Origin: CAYOXD01 sp964407825
GTDB taxonomy: Bacteria; Desulfobacterota; Desulfobacteria; Desulfobacterales; JAFDDL01
Assembly: GCA_964407825.1 (NCBI GenBank)
Contig: CAYOXD010000055.1
Coordinates: 1-20,123 of the forward strand
Length of the DNA: 20,123 bases
Direction of reading: 5' to 3'
A program made the translations under genes and the position numbers. The notes under the pieces were generated by a model. That model worked only from the letters and a program-made list of their open reading frames with translations. It searched no databases and was not told where the DNA came from. Position 1 is the first letter of the stretch. Each line of letters begins with the position of its first letter. Shown piece by piece: positions 1 through 7,497 of the stretch.

Positions 1-50
1 CTCAGGGCCGCATCATCGCGCCGCACGCCGGCTGGAGATCAGTCCCATGA
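1..50 (+). CDS. 3' tail of an unidentified upstream gene
   Basis: One frame is open from the left edge and ends at a TGA at 48-50, reading QGRIIAPHAGWRSVP. This stop overlaps the ATG of the next gene in an ATGA arrangement, which is typical of translationally coupled genes in an operon. Fifteen residues are too few to recognise a family. The other possibility is that this frame is chance, since the thioesterase frame itself also stays open to the edge. Confidence 0.3.
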   Translation, partial: QGRIIAPHAGWRSVP

Positions 51-1093
51 CGGAAAGAAGGACCAAGACCCCTTCAGACTCCCGGGGCTTCATCGCCGAG
101 ATCGTTGGAGAGGAAAGCCTGATCGGCCAGCGGATGGTTGCCGGCGAGCTGCTTCACATGATGGATCTCGCGGCGGCGGACGCGGCCATCCGGCATGCCG
201 AATGCCCCCTTGTAACCCTCGCCTTCGACCGGATCGAACTGCTCGACCGAATTTACCACCGGGATTATGTCCGCTTCGACGTCTGCGTGATCAAGGTGGG
301 CAGATCCAGCATTGTGGTTCAGGTGGACTGGTCCGTCAAATCTCCCACCGAAATGATCGTCCGGCCTGGCCACAGCGGCTTTATCACCATGGTGGCCATC
401 GACGAGAAGGGACGACCGAACAAGAACATTCCCGCCCTGAGGTACGACTCTCCGCATGATATGGAAAAAAAACGCATCGCCGATGAACGGGACCGTTTCC
501 TTGTGGAAGAAAGCGGCTGGCTGGAAAAGATCGATGCGCTGACCGATATCGACCCGTCCCGCCTCACGGATCCTTACCCCCGGGACCGGACCTTCTCGCC
601 GGCCGAAACCCGCCTCACGATCCGCAAACGATTTCTCCCCAGAAACGCCAACACCTTGGGCATCGTATTCGGCGGCGACACCGCCGCGCTGATGGAGGAG
701 CTATCCGTGGCCGCGGCCCGCCAGTTTACCGGAAACCATCGCATGGTGACCATCGCCATGGAGGATGTCCTGTTCCTCAAGCCCCTCTTCGCGGCGGATC
801 TCGTGGAAATGACCGCCCAGGTGGTCTTTGTGGCCAGGACAACCCTGGTGGTGGAGGTGCTTGTCACGACGATGGGAATTGTGGGCAACGGCGACGGGAA
901 GACGACCAACCGCGGGATCTTCACGGTCCTCAGTTATAACGCGGCGGACCGGACCGAGCCGATCCGAAACGGCCTGGACCTGACCCAGGCCGATGCGCAG
1001 GTAAAACGGTGCTACCTGAAGGAACAGGCGAAATATGAAAGGCGCTGCCAAGGGAAAAAGAGCCCTGCTGGCAGCCTGTGCTCCCCTGCTTGA
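47..1093 (+). CDS. double-hotdog acyl-CoA thioesterase (ACOT-like)
   Basis: Predicted cytoplasmic acyl-CoA hydrolase that releases free acid and CoA. The 348 residues hold two hotdog-fold halves. The first (about 10-140) has the helix GELLHMMDLAAADAAIRHA, and the second (about 185-315) has LGIVFGGDTAALMEELSVAA; both match the 'G.l..wmD.aA' helix of the ACOT/YciA hotdog family. A linker of charged residues (about 140-185) joins them. The start at 47 is supported by GGAG at 34-37. The C-terminal tail (KRCYLKEQAKYERRCQGKKS) is basic and lies outside the fold. The CoA-transferase gene follows after 20 bases, so the two are probably one operon acting on acyl-CoA pools. The substrate chain length cannot be read from the sequence. 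Confidence 0.8.
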   Translation: MTERRTKTPSDSRGFIAEIVGEESLIGQRMVAGELLHMMDLAAADAAIRHAECPLVTLAFDRIELLDRIYHRDYVRFDVCVIKVGRSSIVVQVDWSVKSPTEMIVRPGHSGFITMVAIDEKGRPNKNIPALRYDSPHDMEKKRIADERDRFLVEESGWLEKIDALTDIDPSRLTDPYPRDRTFSPAETRLTIRKRFLPRNANTLGIVFGGDTAALMEELSVAAARQFTGNHRMVTIAMEDVLFLKPLFAADLVEMTAQVVFVARTTLVVEVLVTTMGIVGNGDGKTTNRGIFTVLSYNAADRTEPIRNGLDLTQADAQVKRCYLKEQAKYERRCQGKKSPAGSLCSPA

Positions 1094-1113
1094 GTCACAG
1101 GAAAGGGGTTCTC

Positions 1114-2625
1114 ATGGCAAATTACGGTCCCTACCCCATATTGAGTCCCCGGGAAGTCGTGACGGGCATTCGCCACGGCCAGACAGTTTCCTTTTCCGGC
1201 TTCACCCCAGCCGGTGCCGCCAAGGCGGTGCCCGAGGCCCTGGCCGAGTACGCCCGGGAGCGCCATCGCGCCGGTGAGCCCTTTCAGCTCAGGGTGTTGA
1301 CGGGCGCCTCCAGCGGACACAGCATCGATGAGAAGATGGCGGCCTGCGAGGCCATCTCCTGGCGGGCCCCCTACCAGTCCGGCCGGAGTCTGCGGGAGCA
1401 GATAAACGGGCAAAAGGTGGAATATGTGGACATGCACCTCTCCCATCTGCCCCAGATGGTGGCGTGGGGGTTTTTAGGGCGCATCGATCTGGCGGTGGTG
1501 GAGGCAACGGACATCACCGCCGACGGCCGTGTGTATCTGACCACCTCCATCGGCGCCTCGCCCACCTATCTCAAGCATGCGCAACGGGTGGTCATCGAGC
1601 TGAATCGGCGTCACTCTCCCAGACTCAGCGAGATGGCCGATATTTTCATCATGCCCCCGCCGCCCCACCGCCATCCCATCCCCATCCACGAGCCCCTTAC
1701 CCGCATCGGCTGGCCCTATGCCGTTGTGGACCCGGCCAAGGTCGTCGGGGTCGTGGAAAACGATGCGGCGGACGAAGTCGAGGCGTTCAGCCCGCCGGAT
1801 GAGATCAGCCGGGCCATCGGACGCCACGTGGCGGACTTTTTCCTGCGAGAGATGGCAGCGGGCCGAATTCCCCGCGAGTTTCTGCCCCTTCAGGCCGGGG
1901 TGGGCAATATTGCCAACGGTGTCATGGCGGCACTGGGCGACACCCCGGAAGTGCCGGCCTTCACCATGTATGCGGAGGTGTTTCAGGAATCCCTGGTCAG
2001 CCTCATGACCCGGGAACGTCTGCTGGCCGCCAGTGCCACCAGTCTCACCGTCACCGCCCCGCGGCTGCGGCAAATCATGGACAACATCGACTTCTTCGCA
2101 CGCCGGATCGTGTTGAGACCCCAGGAGATCTCGAATCATCCCGGGGTCATCCGGCGCCTGGGCGTCATCGCCCTCAACACCGCCCTGGAAATCGATATCT
2201 ACGGCAATGTCAACTCCTCGCACCTCTACGGCACAGACATCATGAACGGCATCGGCGGCAGCGGCGAGTTCACCCGAAACAGCTATCTGTCCATCTTCAT
2301 GTGCCCCGCCATCACCAAGGGCGGAAAGGTGAGCACCATTGTCCCCATGTGTCCCCATATCGACCAGAACGAGCACTCGGTCCAGGTGGTGGTGACGGAC
2401 CAGGGGCTGGCGGACCTGCGCGGCCTCGGCCCCCTACAGCGGGCCAGAACCATCATCAACCACTGCGCCCATCCGGCCTACCGGGACTATTTGAACCGCT
2501 ATCTGATAGACTCCCGTCCCGGACACATCCGTCACAACCTGTCGCGCTGCTTCGAGCTGCACCGCAACCTGCTGACCCACGGCGCGATGCTGCCGGACCT
2601 GGACCCGTCGGCCCTCCCAGCGTGA
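1114..2625 (+). CDS. acetyl-CoA hydrolase / succinyl-CoA:acetate CoA-transferase family
   Basis: Class I CoA-transferase-like enzyme (AarC/Cat1/ScpC group) that moves CoA between acyl groups such as succinyl-CoA and acetate, or hydrolyses acetyl-CoA. The 503 residues have the family features in order: an N-terminal FSGFTPAGAAKAVP substrate loop, a MYAEVFQES segment whose Glu (about residue 288) aligns with the catalytic glutamate of the family, NTALEIDIYGNVNSSH, and the glycine-rich MNGIGGSGEFTRN motif. The C-terminal VTDQGLADLRGL and the HCAHPAYRDYL ending are also typical. ATG 1114 is preferred over the GTG at 1078 because GAAAGGGG lies just upstream (1101-1108) and the GTG overlaps the previous gene. 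It probably forms an operon with the thioesterase. Whether it acts as transferase or hydrolase is not decidable here. Confidence 0.9.
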   Translation: MANYGPYPILSPREVVTGIRHGQTVSFSGFTPAGAAKAVPEALAEYARERHRAGEPFQLRVLTGASSGHSIDEKMAACEAISWRAPYQSGRSLREQINGQKVEYVDMHLSHLPQMVAWGFLGRIDLAVVEATDITADGRVYLTTSIGASPTYLKHAQRVVIELNRRHSPRLSEMADIFIMPPPPHRHPIPIHEPLTRIGWPYAVVDPAKVVGVVENDAADEVEAFSPPDEISRAIGRHVADFFLREMAAGRIPREFLPLQAGVGNIANGVMAALGDTPEVPAFTMYAEVFQESLVSLMTRERLLAASATSLTVTAPRLRQIMDNIDFFARRIVLRPQEISNHPGVIRRLGVIALNTALEIDIYGNVNSSHLYGTDIMNGIGGSGEFTRNSYLSIFMCPAITKGGKVSTIVPMCPHIDQNEHSVQVVVTDQGLADLRGLGPLQRARTIINHCAHPAYRDYLNRYLIDSRPGHIRHNLSRCFELHRNLLTHGAMLPDLDPSALPA

Positions 2626-2780
2626 TCGCCCCATTGCCGGAGCGCTTGCCGCCCATGGCAGCCGCTCTGTTGGAACCGCCTCGATGGGACGGTGAAAATG
2701 CGCGGGTTTAAAAGTTTGAACTCATAATTTAATAACAAAATCAATATATTAACATTAACCCCCCCGTCCGGCGGCACCAT

Positions 2781-2804
2781 TTCAAAATTTTGAATTCTGG
2801 CGGG
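2781..2804 (+). repeat. palindromic repeat, copy 1
   Basis: The core TTCAAAATTTTGAATTC contains a perfect 14-base palindrome (TTCAAAATTTTGAA) and is followed by two variable bases and GCGGG. The same 24-base unit recurs 78 bases downstream with only the two variable bases changed. The palindrome could be a dimeric regulator site or part of a genome-wide dispersed repeat; only a genome search can tell. Confidence 0.75.
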
Positions 2805-2818
2805 GAAGCCCTAACCTT

Positions 2819-2846
2819 TTGAAACGCCTTGGATATGGATCATATT
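2819..2846 (+). promoter_or_regulatory. weak sigma-70-like promoter candidate
   Basis: TTGAAA (2819-2824) and CATATT (2841-2846) are separated by 16 bases, matching the consensus at 5/6 and 4/6 positions. It lies between the two palindromic repeats and upstream of the twin hairpins, so it could drive a short transcript of about 285 bases. In AT-rich DNA such matches are common by chance. Confidence 0.25.
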
Positions 2847-2858
2847 TCTCATTTTGCG

Positions 2859-2882
2859 TTCAAAATTTTGAATTCCAGCGGG
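2859..2882 (+). repeat. palindromic repeat, copy 2
   Basis: Second copy of the unit at 2781, with CA in place of TG before GCGGG. It lies just downstream of the weak promoter-like pair at 2819-2846, so a protein bound here could block a transcript starting near 2853. That role is inference. Confidence 0.75.
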
Positions 2883-3063
2883 TGAATGGAACTGAAAATG
2901 ACCCGATGCCAGGGCCCCCCAGAGAGGGGAGACCGTTTGATTGATATGGCAATCTGGATAGTTACAAATTTAGATGAGGAAGTCGGCAAGTTCATCAAGA
3001 ATTGGCAAGCATATTGCATCTTAAAATATCGACCAGATAATATTTCATCTGTTCTCCTCCTTA

Positions 3064-3095
3064 ATCATCCGGTTGTTTGGGCGCAACCGGATGAT
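3064..3095 (+). terminator. 12-bp stem-loop, first of a pair
   Basis: ATCATCCGGTTG (3064-3075) pairs perfectly with CAACCGGATGAT (3084-3095) around an 8-base loop. Only a loose T-rich stretch (TTATCT) follows, so it is a poor intrinsic terminator alone but may act with the next hairpin or stabilise an RNA 3' end. Confidence 0.55.
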
Positions 3096-3106
3096 TTATC
3101 TCCTCC

Positions 3107-3145
3107 AAACGGCTGATTCGTTAATGAATCAGCCGTTTTCCTTTC
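3107..3145 (+). terminator. 13-bp stem-loop with pyrimidine tail, second of a pair
   Basis: AAACGGCTGATTC (3107-3119) pairs perfectly with GAATCAGCCGTTT (3126-3138) around GTTAAT, followed by TCCTTTC. The form is close to a rho-independent terminator reading rightwards. It sits between convergent genes and could end transcripts from the CoA-transferase operon or from a local small RNA. Confidence 0.65.
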
Positions 3146-3165
3146 ACTGCACGGGCTTCGAAGAC

Positions 3166-4506
3166 CTAAAGGTCCTTCAAACATCGGTTGACGGGCGCCG
3201 ATTTGATGAGATCACTGATGCTGGTCAGTGCCGCCAGGAAGGGTTGGTATTCCGGCCGTGATGAAAAGGCCAGTTTGGAGGCGCCAAAATTGTCCACCGC
3301 TTCGAGGACGCGATGGATCGTCAGACGGGTGATGTCCTGACCGGGTTGGTAGCCGGGGGGATCTCCGTTTTGGGGGTCCACTGCCGATACCAGTCGGGTT
3401 TCACACAGCATCGAAAGGATGTTTTCGGTGAATGCCAGGGCAATGCCCAGACGCGAGGCGATCCGGCCGGCCTGTGAAGCCGGTTCGCCCCGTTTGAAAT
3501 CCGCTATCAGCAGGTGAACGATCCCCAACGCGATGAGACGCCGCTGGGCCGCGCTGAGCTGGGCACCCGGCGGCGGAAGCATCTTCGCTCGGGCGCTCTG
3601 GTGCGAAAAGGACAGCTCGGCCCCGAACAGGACCACCAGCCAACTGACGAGCATCCAGATGCAAAACAGGGGCAGGGCGGCGAAGCTCCCATAGATGGCA
3701 TTATAATGTGCCATGCCGACCTGGAAATGGAAATACAGATACTGCACGAGCTGAAAAGCCGTACCCGTTGTCACACCGGCCAGCAGGGCGGAACGGAAAT
3801 GCACACGGGTATTGGGCAGGAACATGTACATGAAGGTGAAGAGAATCCAGATGATCACGTAAGGGGAAAAATCGAGCACCGAGAAAACGAAGGGGGCCAC
3901 CATCCCCAGCAAGCTTATCTTTTCGGTGATGCCCCGAAACTCGGCGGTGAGATAGACGGCGAAGCTGCTTGACAGGATGAACAGCAGGGGGCAGATCATC
4001 ATCAGGGAGAGGTAATCGCTGAATTTCCGGCCGATGGACCGCGACCTTCGGATCTGCCAGATGTGGTTGAAGGCCCCCTCCGCATGACCTAGCACCTTGA
4101 CGACCACCCACAGGAGCAGCACGATGCCGACGCCGGCGATCAATCCGCCCTTGGCGGACTCCAGGAACGCGTCCGCCTTCAACACCACCTGATGCAGGAT
4201 CTGCTCCTGACCGGGAAATTTTTCCAGCAGGGAAGATTCCAGCAATTTCCTGAACCCGAACCCTTTTGCCACCCCGAAGGCAACGGCCACAACCGGCATC
4301 AGAGCCAGGAGTGAGTAAAACGTGAGCGCAGAAGCCCTCAGGTAGCACTTGTCCCGGTGAAACCCCCAAACGGCATAACTCAGGATGCGAAGCTGGAGAA
4401 AAAACAGCCCCCGCAGAGGTCTTACCGGATCCTGTACGGGCTCTTCCCACAGGTCCTGACTGAAAAAGCGGGACGACCGTTTCCCCCATTCACCAAAGAT
4501 CCTCAT
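3166..4506 (-). CDS. YihY/BrkB family inner-membrane protein
   Basis: A 446-residue polytopic membrane protein of the YihY/virulence factor BrkB family (once called ribonuclease BN; its function is not firmly established). Visible family marks are RASALTFYSLLALMPVVAVAFG (about 57-78), a second hydrophobic helix GLIAGVGIVLLLWVVVKVLG (121-140), AEGAFNHIW, then MFLPNTRVHFRSALLAG (228-244) and YGSFAALPLFCIWM (272-285), about six membrane segments in all. After residue 310 comes a soluble C-terminal region of about 135 residues with a winged-helix look (IASRLGIALAFTENILSML). The start at 4506 is chosen because AGGAGT lies six bases upstream; the frame stays open a further 26 codons without family-like sequence. 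It lies 98 bases after the methyltransferase on the same strand. Confidence 0.88.
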   Translation of the reverse strand: MRIFGEWGKRSSRFFSQDLWEEPVQDPVRPLRGLFFLQLRILSYAVWGFHRDKCYLRASALTFYSLLALMPVVAVAFGVAKGFGFRKLLESSLLEKFPGQEQILHQVVLKADAFLESAKGGLIAGVGIVLLLWVVVKVLGHAEGAFNHIWQIRRSRSIGRKFSDYLSLMMICPLLFILSSSFAVYLTAEFRGITEKISLLGMVAPFVFSVLDFSPYVIIWILFTFMYMFLPNTRVHFRSALLAGVTTGTAFQLVQYLYFHFQVGMAHYNAIYGSFAALPLFCIWMLVSWLVVLFGAELSFSHQSARAKMLPPPGAQLSAAQRRLIALGIVHLLIADFKRGEPASQAGRIASRLGIALAFTENILSMLCETRLVSAVDPQNGDPPGYQPGQDITRLTIHRVLEAVDNFGASKLAFSSRPEYQPFLAALTSISDLIKSAPVNRCLKDL

Positions 4507-4604
4507 GGCAGACTCCTTGCCGCATGCCCGGTTCAGGTTCTCCAGAGGGGCATCAACCGCCATCCCCGGCAAGTCGCCCCCCACTCCGCCCTATACCACA
4601 GACT

Positions 4605-5420
4605 TCAGAAGATTCCAAAAAACACCAGGCCTGCCCAGCCCTTCTCGGTTTCCGCCCAGGTGCATTCGAACCCGGCCTTGCCATAATAACCCTTGATATC
4701 GACGATCTCATCGGCCCTGATCCCCGAGAACACCAGGGGGCCGCTCGTACAGGCGGCAAAAAACGGTTTCAGGGACTTCAAGGTGGGCGTCCGGAGATTG
4801 GCGCTCACCATGCAGAAGGAAGGGGAGGATACCCCCTCCAGGGATTCGACCACCCGCATGCGATCTGACAATCCGTTTATCCGGGCATTGGTCTCCGCCT
4901 CCCCCCGGGCGCAGGGATCGATATCCACCCCAACTGCCAGATTGATACCGAGCCGCAGAGCGGCGATGGCAAGCACGCCGCTGCCGGTGCCCATATCGAG
5001 CATGGGCGCAGACGCCTCCCGGAGGTCCGGCCGCTCTTCCACGCAATGGGCCAGGGCCCGCAACGCCAGACGGGTGGTGGGATGTTCTCCGGCGCCGAAG
5101 GCGGCTCCGGCAGCGATATCGATGACGATGTCCCCCTGCGAAAAATGAAGGAATTCCAGGTTTGGGGGCTTGAGAACAAGATGAGGGCCGATGCGCACGG
5201 GCCTGTTGAAGGAAGGTTCGAGGAAGGTACATCCAAACTGATTGGTATAGACCAGGATGTTTTCCAGGGTCAGCGCTTGGATGGCACGAACGACGGCAGC
5301 CTTGGCAATGCCGTGGCCATGGGAGAGCCGTCGTCGGACCTCTGTGGGAGTAAGTCTCCGGTGGGACGCCTCTACAACCTCCAGGAGGATCCGCTTCACG
5401 CTCTCCAATTCGGTATCCAT
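4605..5420 (-). CDS. PrmA-like SAM-dependent methyltransferase with N-terminal HTH-like segment
   Basis: Class I methyltransferase related to ribosomal protein L11 methyltransferase. In 271 residues it shows AAFGAGEHPTTRLALRAL (107-124), matching the PrmA 'AFGTGxHPTT' signature, then SAM motif I LDMGTGSGVLAIAA (141-154) and the acidic loop GVDIDPCA (164-171). The motif that in PrmA reads 'ANI' is ANLRTPTL (207-214). The first 70 residues differ from canonical PrmA: LTPTEVRRRLSHGHGIAKAAVVRAIQALTLENIL resembles a winged helix, so this may be a paralogue with another substrate rather than true PrmA. ATG 5420 is chosen; a GTG at 5441 directly after AGGGGG is an alternative and adds seven residues. 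It lies in a same-strand row with the HD-GYP and BrkB genes. Confidence 0.75.
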   Translation of the reverse strand: MDTELESVKRILLEVVEASHRRLTPTEVRRRLSHGHGIAKAAVVRAIQALTLENILVYTNQFGCTFLEPSFNRPVRIGPHLVLKPPNLEFLHFSQGDIVIDIAAGAAFGAGEHPTTRLALRALAHCVEERPDLREASAPMLDMGTGSGVLAIAALRLGINLAVGVDIDPCARGEAETNARINGLSDRMRVVESLEGVSSPSFCMVSANLRTPTLKSLKPFFAACTSGPLVFSGIRADEIVDIKGYYGKAGFECTWAETEKGWAGLVFFGIF

Positions 5421-5531
5421 CGATGCCGTCACCGGCTCCACACCCCCTTGTTCAAGCCGCTGCGCGGCTGTGTAAGCAAAAACCGCCCCTTCCTTCCTCC
5501 CTGACCGATCGTCCGGATCCGTCCAAGAGGA

Positions 5532-6602
5532 TCAGGGCAGGTCCTCCATCTTGAACACGCCGCTGGATAACACCTCCATGCAGCTGTCCACCACGTCCCT
5601 GTCATAGAGGCGTCCCCGGTTCTCTCGCAATTCGAATATGGCATGGTTGACCCCCAGGGAGGGCCGATAGGGCCGATGCGATGCGATGGTCTCCAACACA
5701 TCGGAGACGGCCAGGATCCGCGCCTCCAGGATGATCTCCTCGCCCTTGAGCCCCTGCGGATAGCCCGAACCATCCACGCGCTCATGATGCTGAAGCACAA
5801 TCGTGGCCAGCGGCCATGGAAATTCTATCTTTTTCAAGATATCGTACCCGTATTGCGGATGATTCTGAATGATACCGTACTCCAGCGGCGTCAGCCGGCC
5901 GGGCCGGGACAGAATTTCGGCAGGCACGGCGATTTTCCCAAGGTCATGGAGCACTGCCGCCATGCGCAGCCCATAGAGCCGGTCCTCGGCCAGCCCCATG
6001 GCCTGCCCGATGGCACAGGCAATGGCGGCCACCCGCTCCTGATGTCCCGCGGTGTAAGGATCCCGCATCTCCACCGTGGCGGCGATGGCCTGAATGATTC
6101 CCTCCATGGCCCGCTGGAACTTTTCCAGGTTGTCCTTCAGCGCCAGGGTGGCACGATTCCGCTCGATACGCGTGGCCCTCTCCAGCAGGACCCGTTTCAC
6201 CCGGGCGATGAACTCTCGGATGCTCACCGGCTTTTGGATGAAATCGACGGCCCCCAGGCCGATGATATTTTCATAAGTAAAATCCGCCGTAAATCCCGTC
6301 ATGAGGATCGCGTCGATATCGTACAGCCCCTTGACCCGTTTCACCAACTCCAATCCGTTCATGCCGGGCATCTGGATATCCGATACCAGCACATCCACGG
6401 GCGTGCCCTCTAAAATCGACAGGGCCTCCTCGCCCGATAGGGCTCCCAGGCCCTCATAACCGAAATTGATCACCCCCTGGCGCAAAATATCGACGATATC
6501 CGCCTCGTCATCGACTATAAGAATCCGTCGTTTCCGTCCCGGATCCGCAGCTTCGCCGTCCACGAGGCCGACAAGCTTCCTGATTTCATAATTGGCAGGC
6601 AT
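5532..6602 (-). CDS. response regulator with REC and HD-GYP domains
   Basis: Predicted two-component response regulator whose output is cyclic-di-GMP hydrolysis. In 356 residues the REC domain (about 26-140) has the acidic pair DD31-32, phosphoacceptor Asp75 in VSDIQMPGMNG, Thr102 and Lys124 in FIQKPVS. A short helical linker leads to an HD-GYP domain (about 165-345) with HDLGKI (219-224), NHP (247-249), LQHHERVDGSGYP (270-282) and DVLETIASHRPYRP, so the metal-binding and GYP residues are all present and the enzyme is predicted active. No cognate histidine kinase is in the window. The start at 6602 is the ATG closest to the domain; the frame remains open to 6836, but that stretch is low-complexity, includes a G10 run and overlaps the mlaC promoter, so it is unlikely to be coding. 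Confidence 0.88.
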   Translation of the reverse strand: MPANYEIRKLVGLVDGEAADPGRKRRILIVDDEADIVDILRQGVINFGYEGLGALSGEEALSILEGTPVDVLVSDIQMPGMNGLELVKRVKGLYDIDAILMTGFTADFTYENIIGLGAVDFIQKPVSIREFIARVKRVLLERATRIERNRATLALKDNLEKFQRAMEGIIQAIAATVEMRDPYTAGHQERVAAIACAIGQAMGLAEDRLYGLRMAAVLHDLGKIAVPAEILSRPGRLTPLEYGIIQNHPQYGYDILKKIEFPWPLATIVLQHHERVDGSGYPQGLKGEEIILEARILAVSDVLETIASHRPYRPSLGVNHAIFELRENRGRLYDRDVVDSCMEVLSSGVFKMEDLP

Positions 6603-6738
6603 AGAATGATCCCACGGGCAAGCAGGTTTCTTTAGGGAATGAAGCATTTCCACGATCGTTGAAACCACTGTAGCACCCACCCGACGCATGCACAAGGGCT
6701 TCCATGATGAGCGACCCTTGAAGGGGGAAGCAAGGAAG

Positions 6739-6748
6739 CCCCCCCCCC
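6739..6748 (+). repeat. C10 homopolymer tract
   Basis: Ten consecutive C bases lie between the divergent HD-GYP and mlaC-like genes, about 54 bases upstream of the mlaC -35 box and 137 bases upstream of the HD-GYP start. Homopolymers of this length can slip during replication; an effect on promoter spacing is possible but unproven. Confidence 0.6.
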
Positions 6749-6801
6749 GGGACAACTCACCGGTTGATTCACCGAGGATTACCGATGATTCCGACAAGCT
6801 C

Positions 6802-6830
6802 TTGATAAAATGATGCGATGAAGCTATATT
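6802..6830 (+). promoter_or_regulatory. sigma-70-type promoter of the mlaC-RND operon
   Basis: TTGATA (6802-6807) and TATATT (6825-6830) are 17 bases apart, each matching consensus at 5/6. Transcription would start near 6837, giving a leader of about 46 bases before the mlaC-like ATG with its AAGGA site. Confidence 0.65.
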
Positions 6831-6882
6831 TGGCATTTATGTACTTGTCGCAGGTGAATCTGATGGATGTAAGGAATGGGAT

Positions 6883-7470
6883 ATGAAGAAAAAGCTGATG
6901 GCCCTCTCGAGCCTGATCGCGTTCTGCCTCATCATGACGCCCCTGGCCCGGGCTGAGGGTGCACGCGGTGTCGAGAGCTTTCTCAAGGGCAAGGTCACCG
7001 AGGTAATCAACACCCTGCAGCAGACCAACCAGCCGGAGAACGTCAAGAAGGAAAAACTTTCGAAAATCGCCGATTCCCTTTTCGATTTCCCGCTAATGGC
7101 CAAACTCTCGCTCGGCAAGACGCACTGGTTCAGCCTGAGTGAAAGCCAGAGGAAGCGGTTCACCACCCTCTTCGTAAAGCGTTTGGAATCGGTATACCTG
7201 GACAAGATGGTCAACTACACAAACGAAGAGGTAACATACGGCGTCGCCTCCGTCTCTGGACGAAAGGTACAGATTCCCACCTACCTGCTTTCGAACGGCA
7301 AGAAAATCTCCATACTGTACAGGCTCTACCAGTCGGCCGACGGCTGGAAGCTCTACGATGTGGAAATTCAAAATGTCAGCCTTGTTCAGAGTTACAGAGC
7401 CCAGTTCAACGAAATCCTGAAAGACGGAACCGCCGCGGACCTGCTGAACAGGCTGGCGCAGCCGCGGTAA
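6883..7470 (+). CDS. MlaC/Ttg2D-like periplasmic lipid-binding protein
   Basis: Exported protein of the MlaC/toluene-tolerance Ttg2D family, which carries phospholipids or other hydrophobic ligands across the periplasm. The 195 residues start with a clear signal peptide: MKKK, a hydrophobic core (LMALSSLIAFCLIMTPL) and a likely cleavage after ARA. The mature part has the family run FDFPLMAKLSLGKTHW, then LSESQRKRFTTLFVKRLESVYLDKM, and ends with WKLYDVEIQNVSLVQSYRAQFNEIL, where VSLVxxYRxQF is a hallmark. AAGGA upstream and the promoter at 6802 support the start. The RND gene begins 27 bases after the stop, so the two are probably co-transcribed. No MlaD, MlaE or MlaF partner is present, which points to service with the RND protein as in hopanoid-transport-like pairs. 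Confidence 0.9.
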   Translation: MKKKLMALSSLIAFCLIMTPLARAEGARGVESFLKGKVTEVINTLQQTNQPENVKKEKLSKIADSLFDFPLMAKLSLGKTHWFSLSESQRKRFTTLFVKRLESVYLDKMVNYTNEEVTYGVASVSGRKVQIPTYLLSNGKKISILYRLYQSADGWKLYDVEIQNVSLVQSYRAQFNEILKDGTAADLLNRLAQPR

Positions 7471-7497
7471 CCCGGGATCGAGGGCGGCCAACCCATC

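Larger units (their letters stand above)
2853..3145 (+). ncRNA. candidate small RNA or short mRNA ending at twin hairpins
   Basis: This is a hypothesis from architecture only: a weak promoter, a palindrome near the presumed start, and two stem-loops at the 3' end, the second followed by a short pyrimidine run. The alternative is a small protein: a TTG at 2937 behind GGGGAG gives about 60 residues containing MAIWIVTNLDEEVGKFIKNW, but its frame continues through the first hairpin. I do not recognise 6S RNA, tmRNA or a known riboswitch motif. Confidence 0.2.
2626..3165. other. AT-rich intergenic region with repeats and hairpins
   Basis: A 540-base gap between convergent genes. From about 2700 the composition falls well below the 60% GC of the neighbouring genes. 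It holds a C7 tract (2759-2765), two copies of a palindromic repeat (2781 and 2859), a weak promoter-like pair between them, and two strong stem-loops at 3064-3095 and 3107-3138. A 76-codon frame (2886-3116) runs through the first hairpin and has no recognisable protein features. I see no tRNA or transposase remnant. Confidence 0.7.

Noticed and set aside
1474..2376. 300-codon open frame antisense to the CoA-transferase
   Set aside because: No motif, no ribosome site, and it mirrors a clearly recognisable enzyme.
2886..3116. 76-codon frame in the AT-rich gap
   Set aside because: It reads through a perfect 12-bp hairpin, its ATG has no ribosome site, and the protein has no recognisable features. 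It is kept only as an alternative explanation of the possible small RNA.
6603..6836. N-terminal extension of the HD-GYP regulator
   Set aside because: The extension overlaps a good promoter for the divergent gene, encodes a G10 run and low-complexity sequence, and lies outside the REC domain.
6831..6850. Sigma-54 promoter (TGGCAT ... CTTGT) before mlaC
   Set aside because: The spacing between the GG and GC elements is wrong, and a better sigma-70-type promoter overlaps it.
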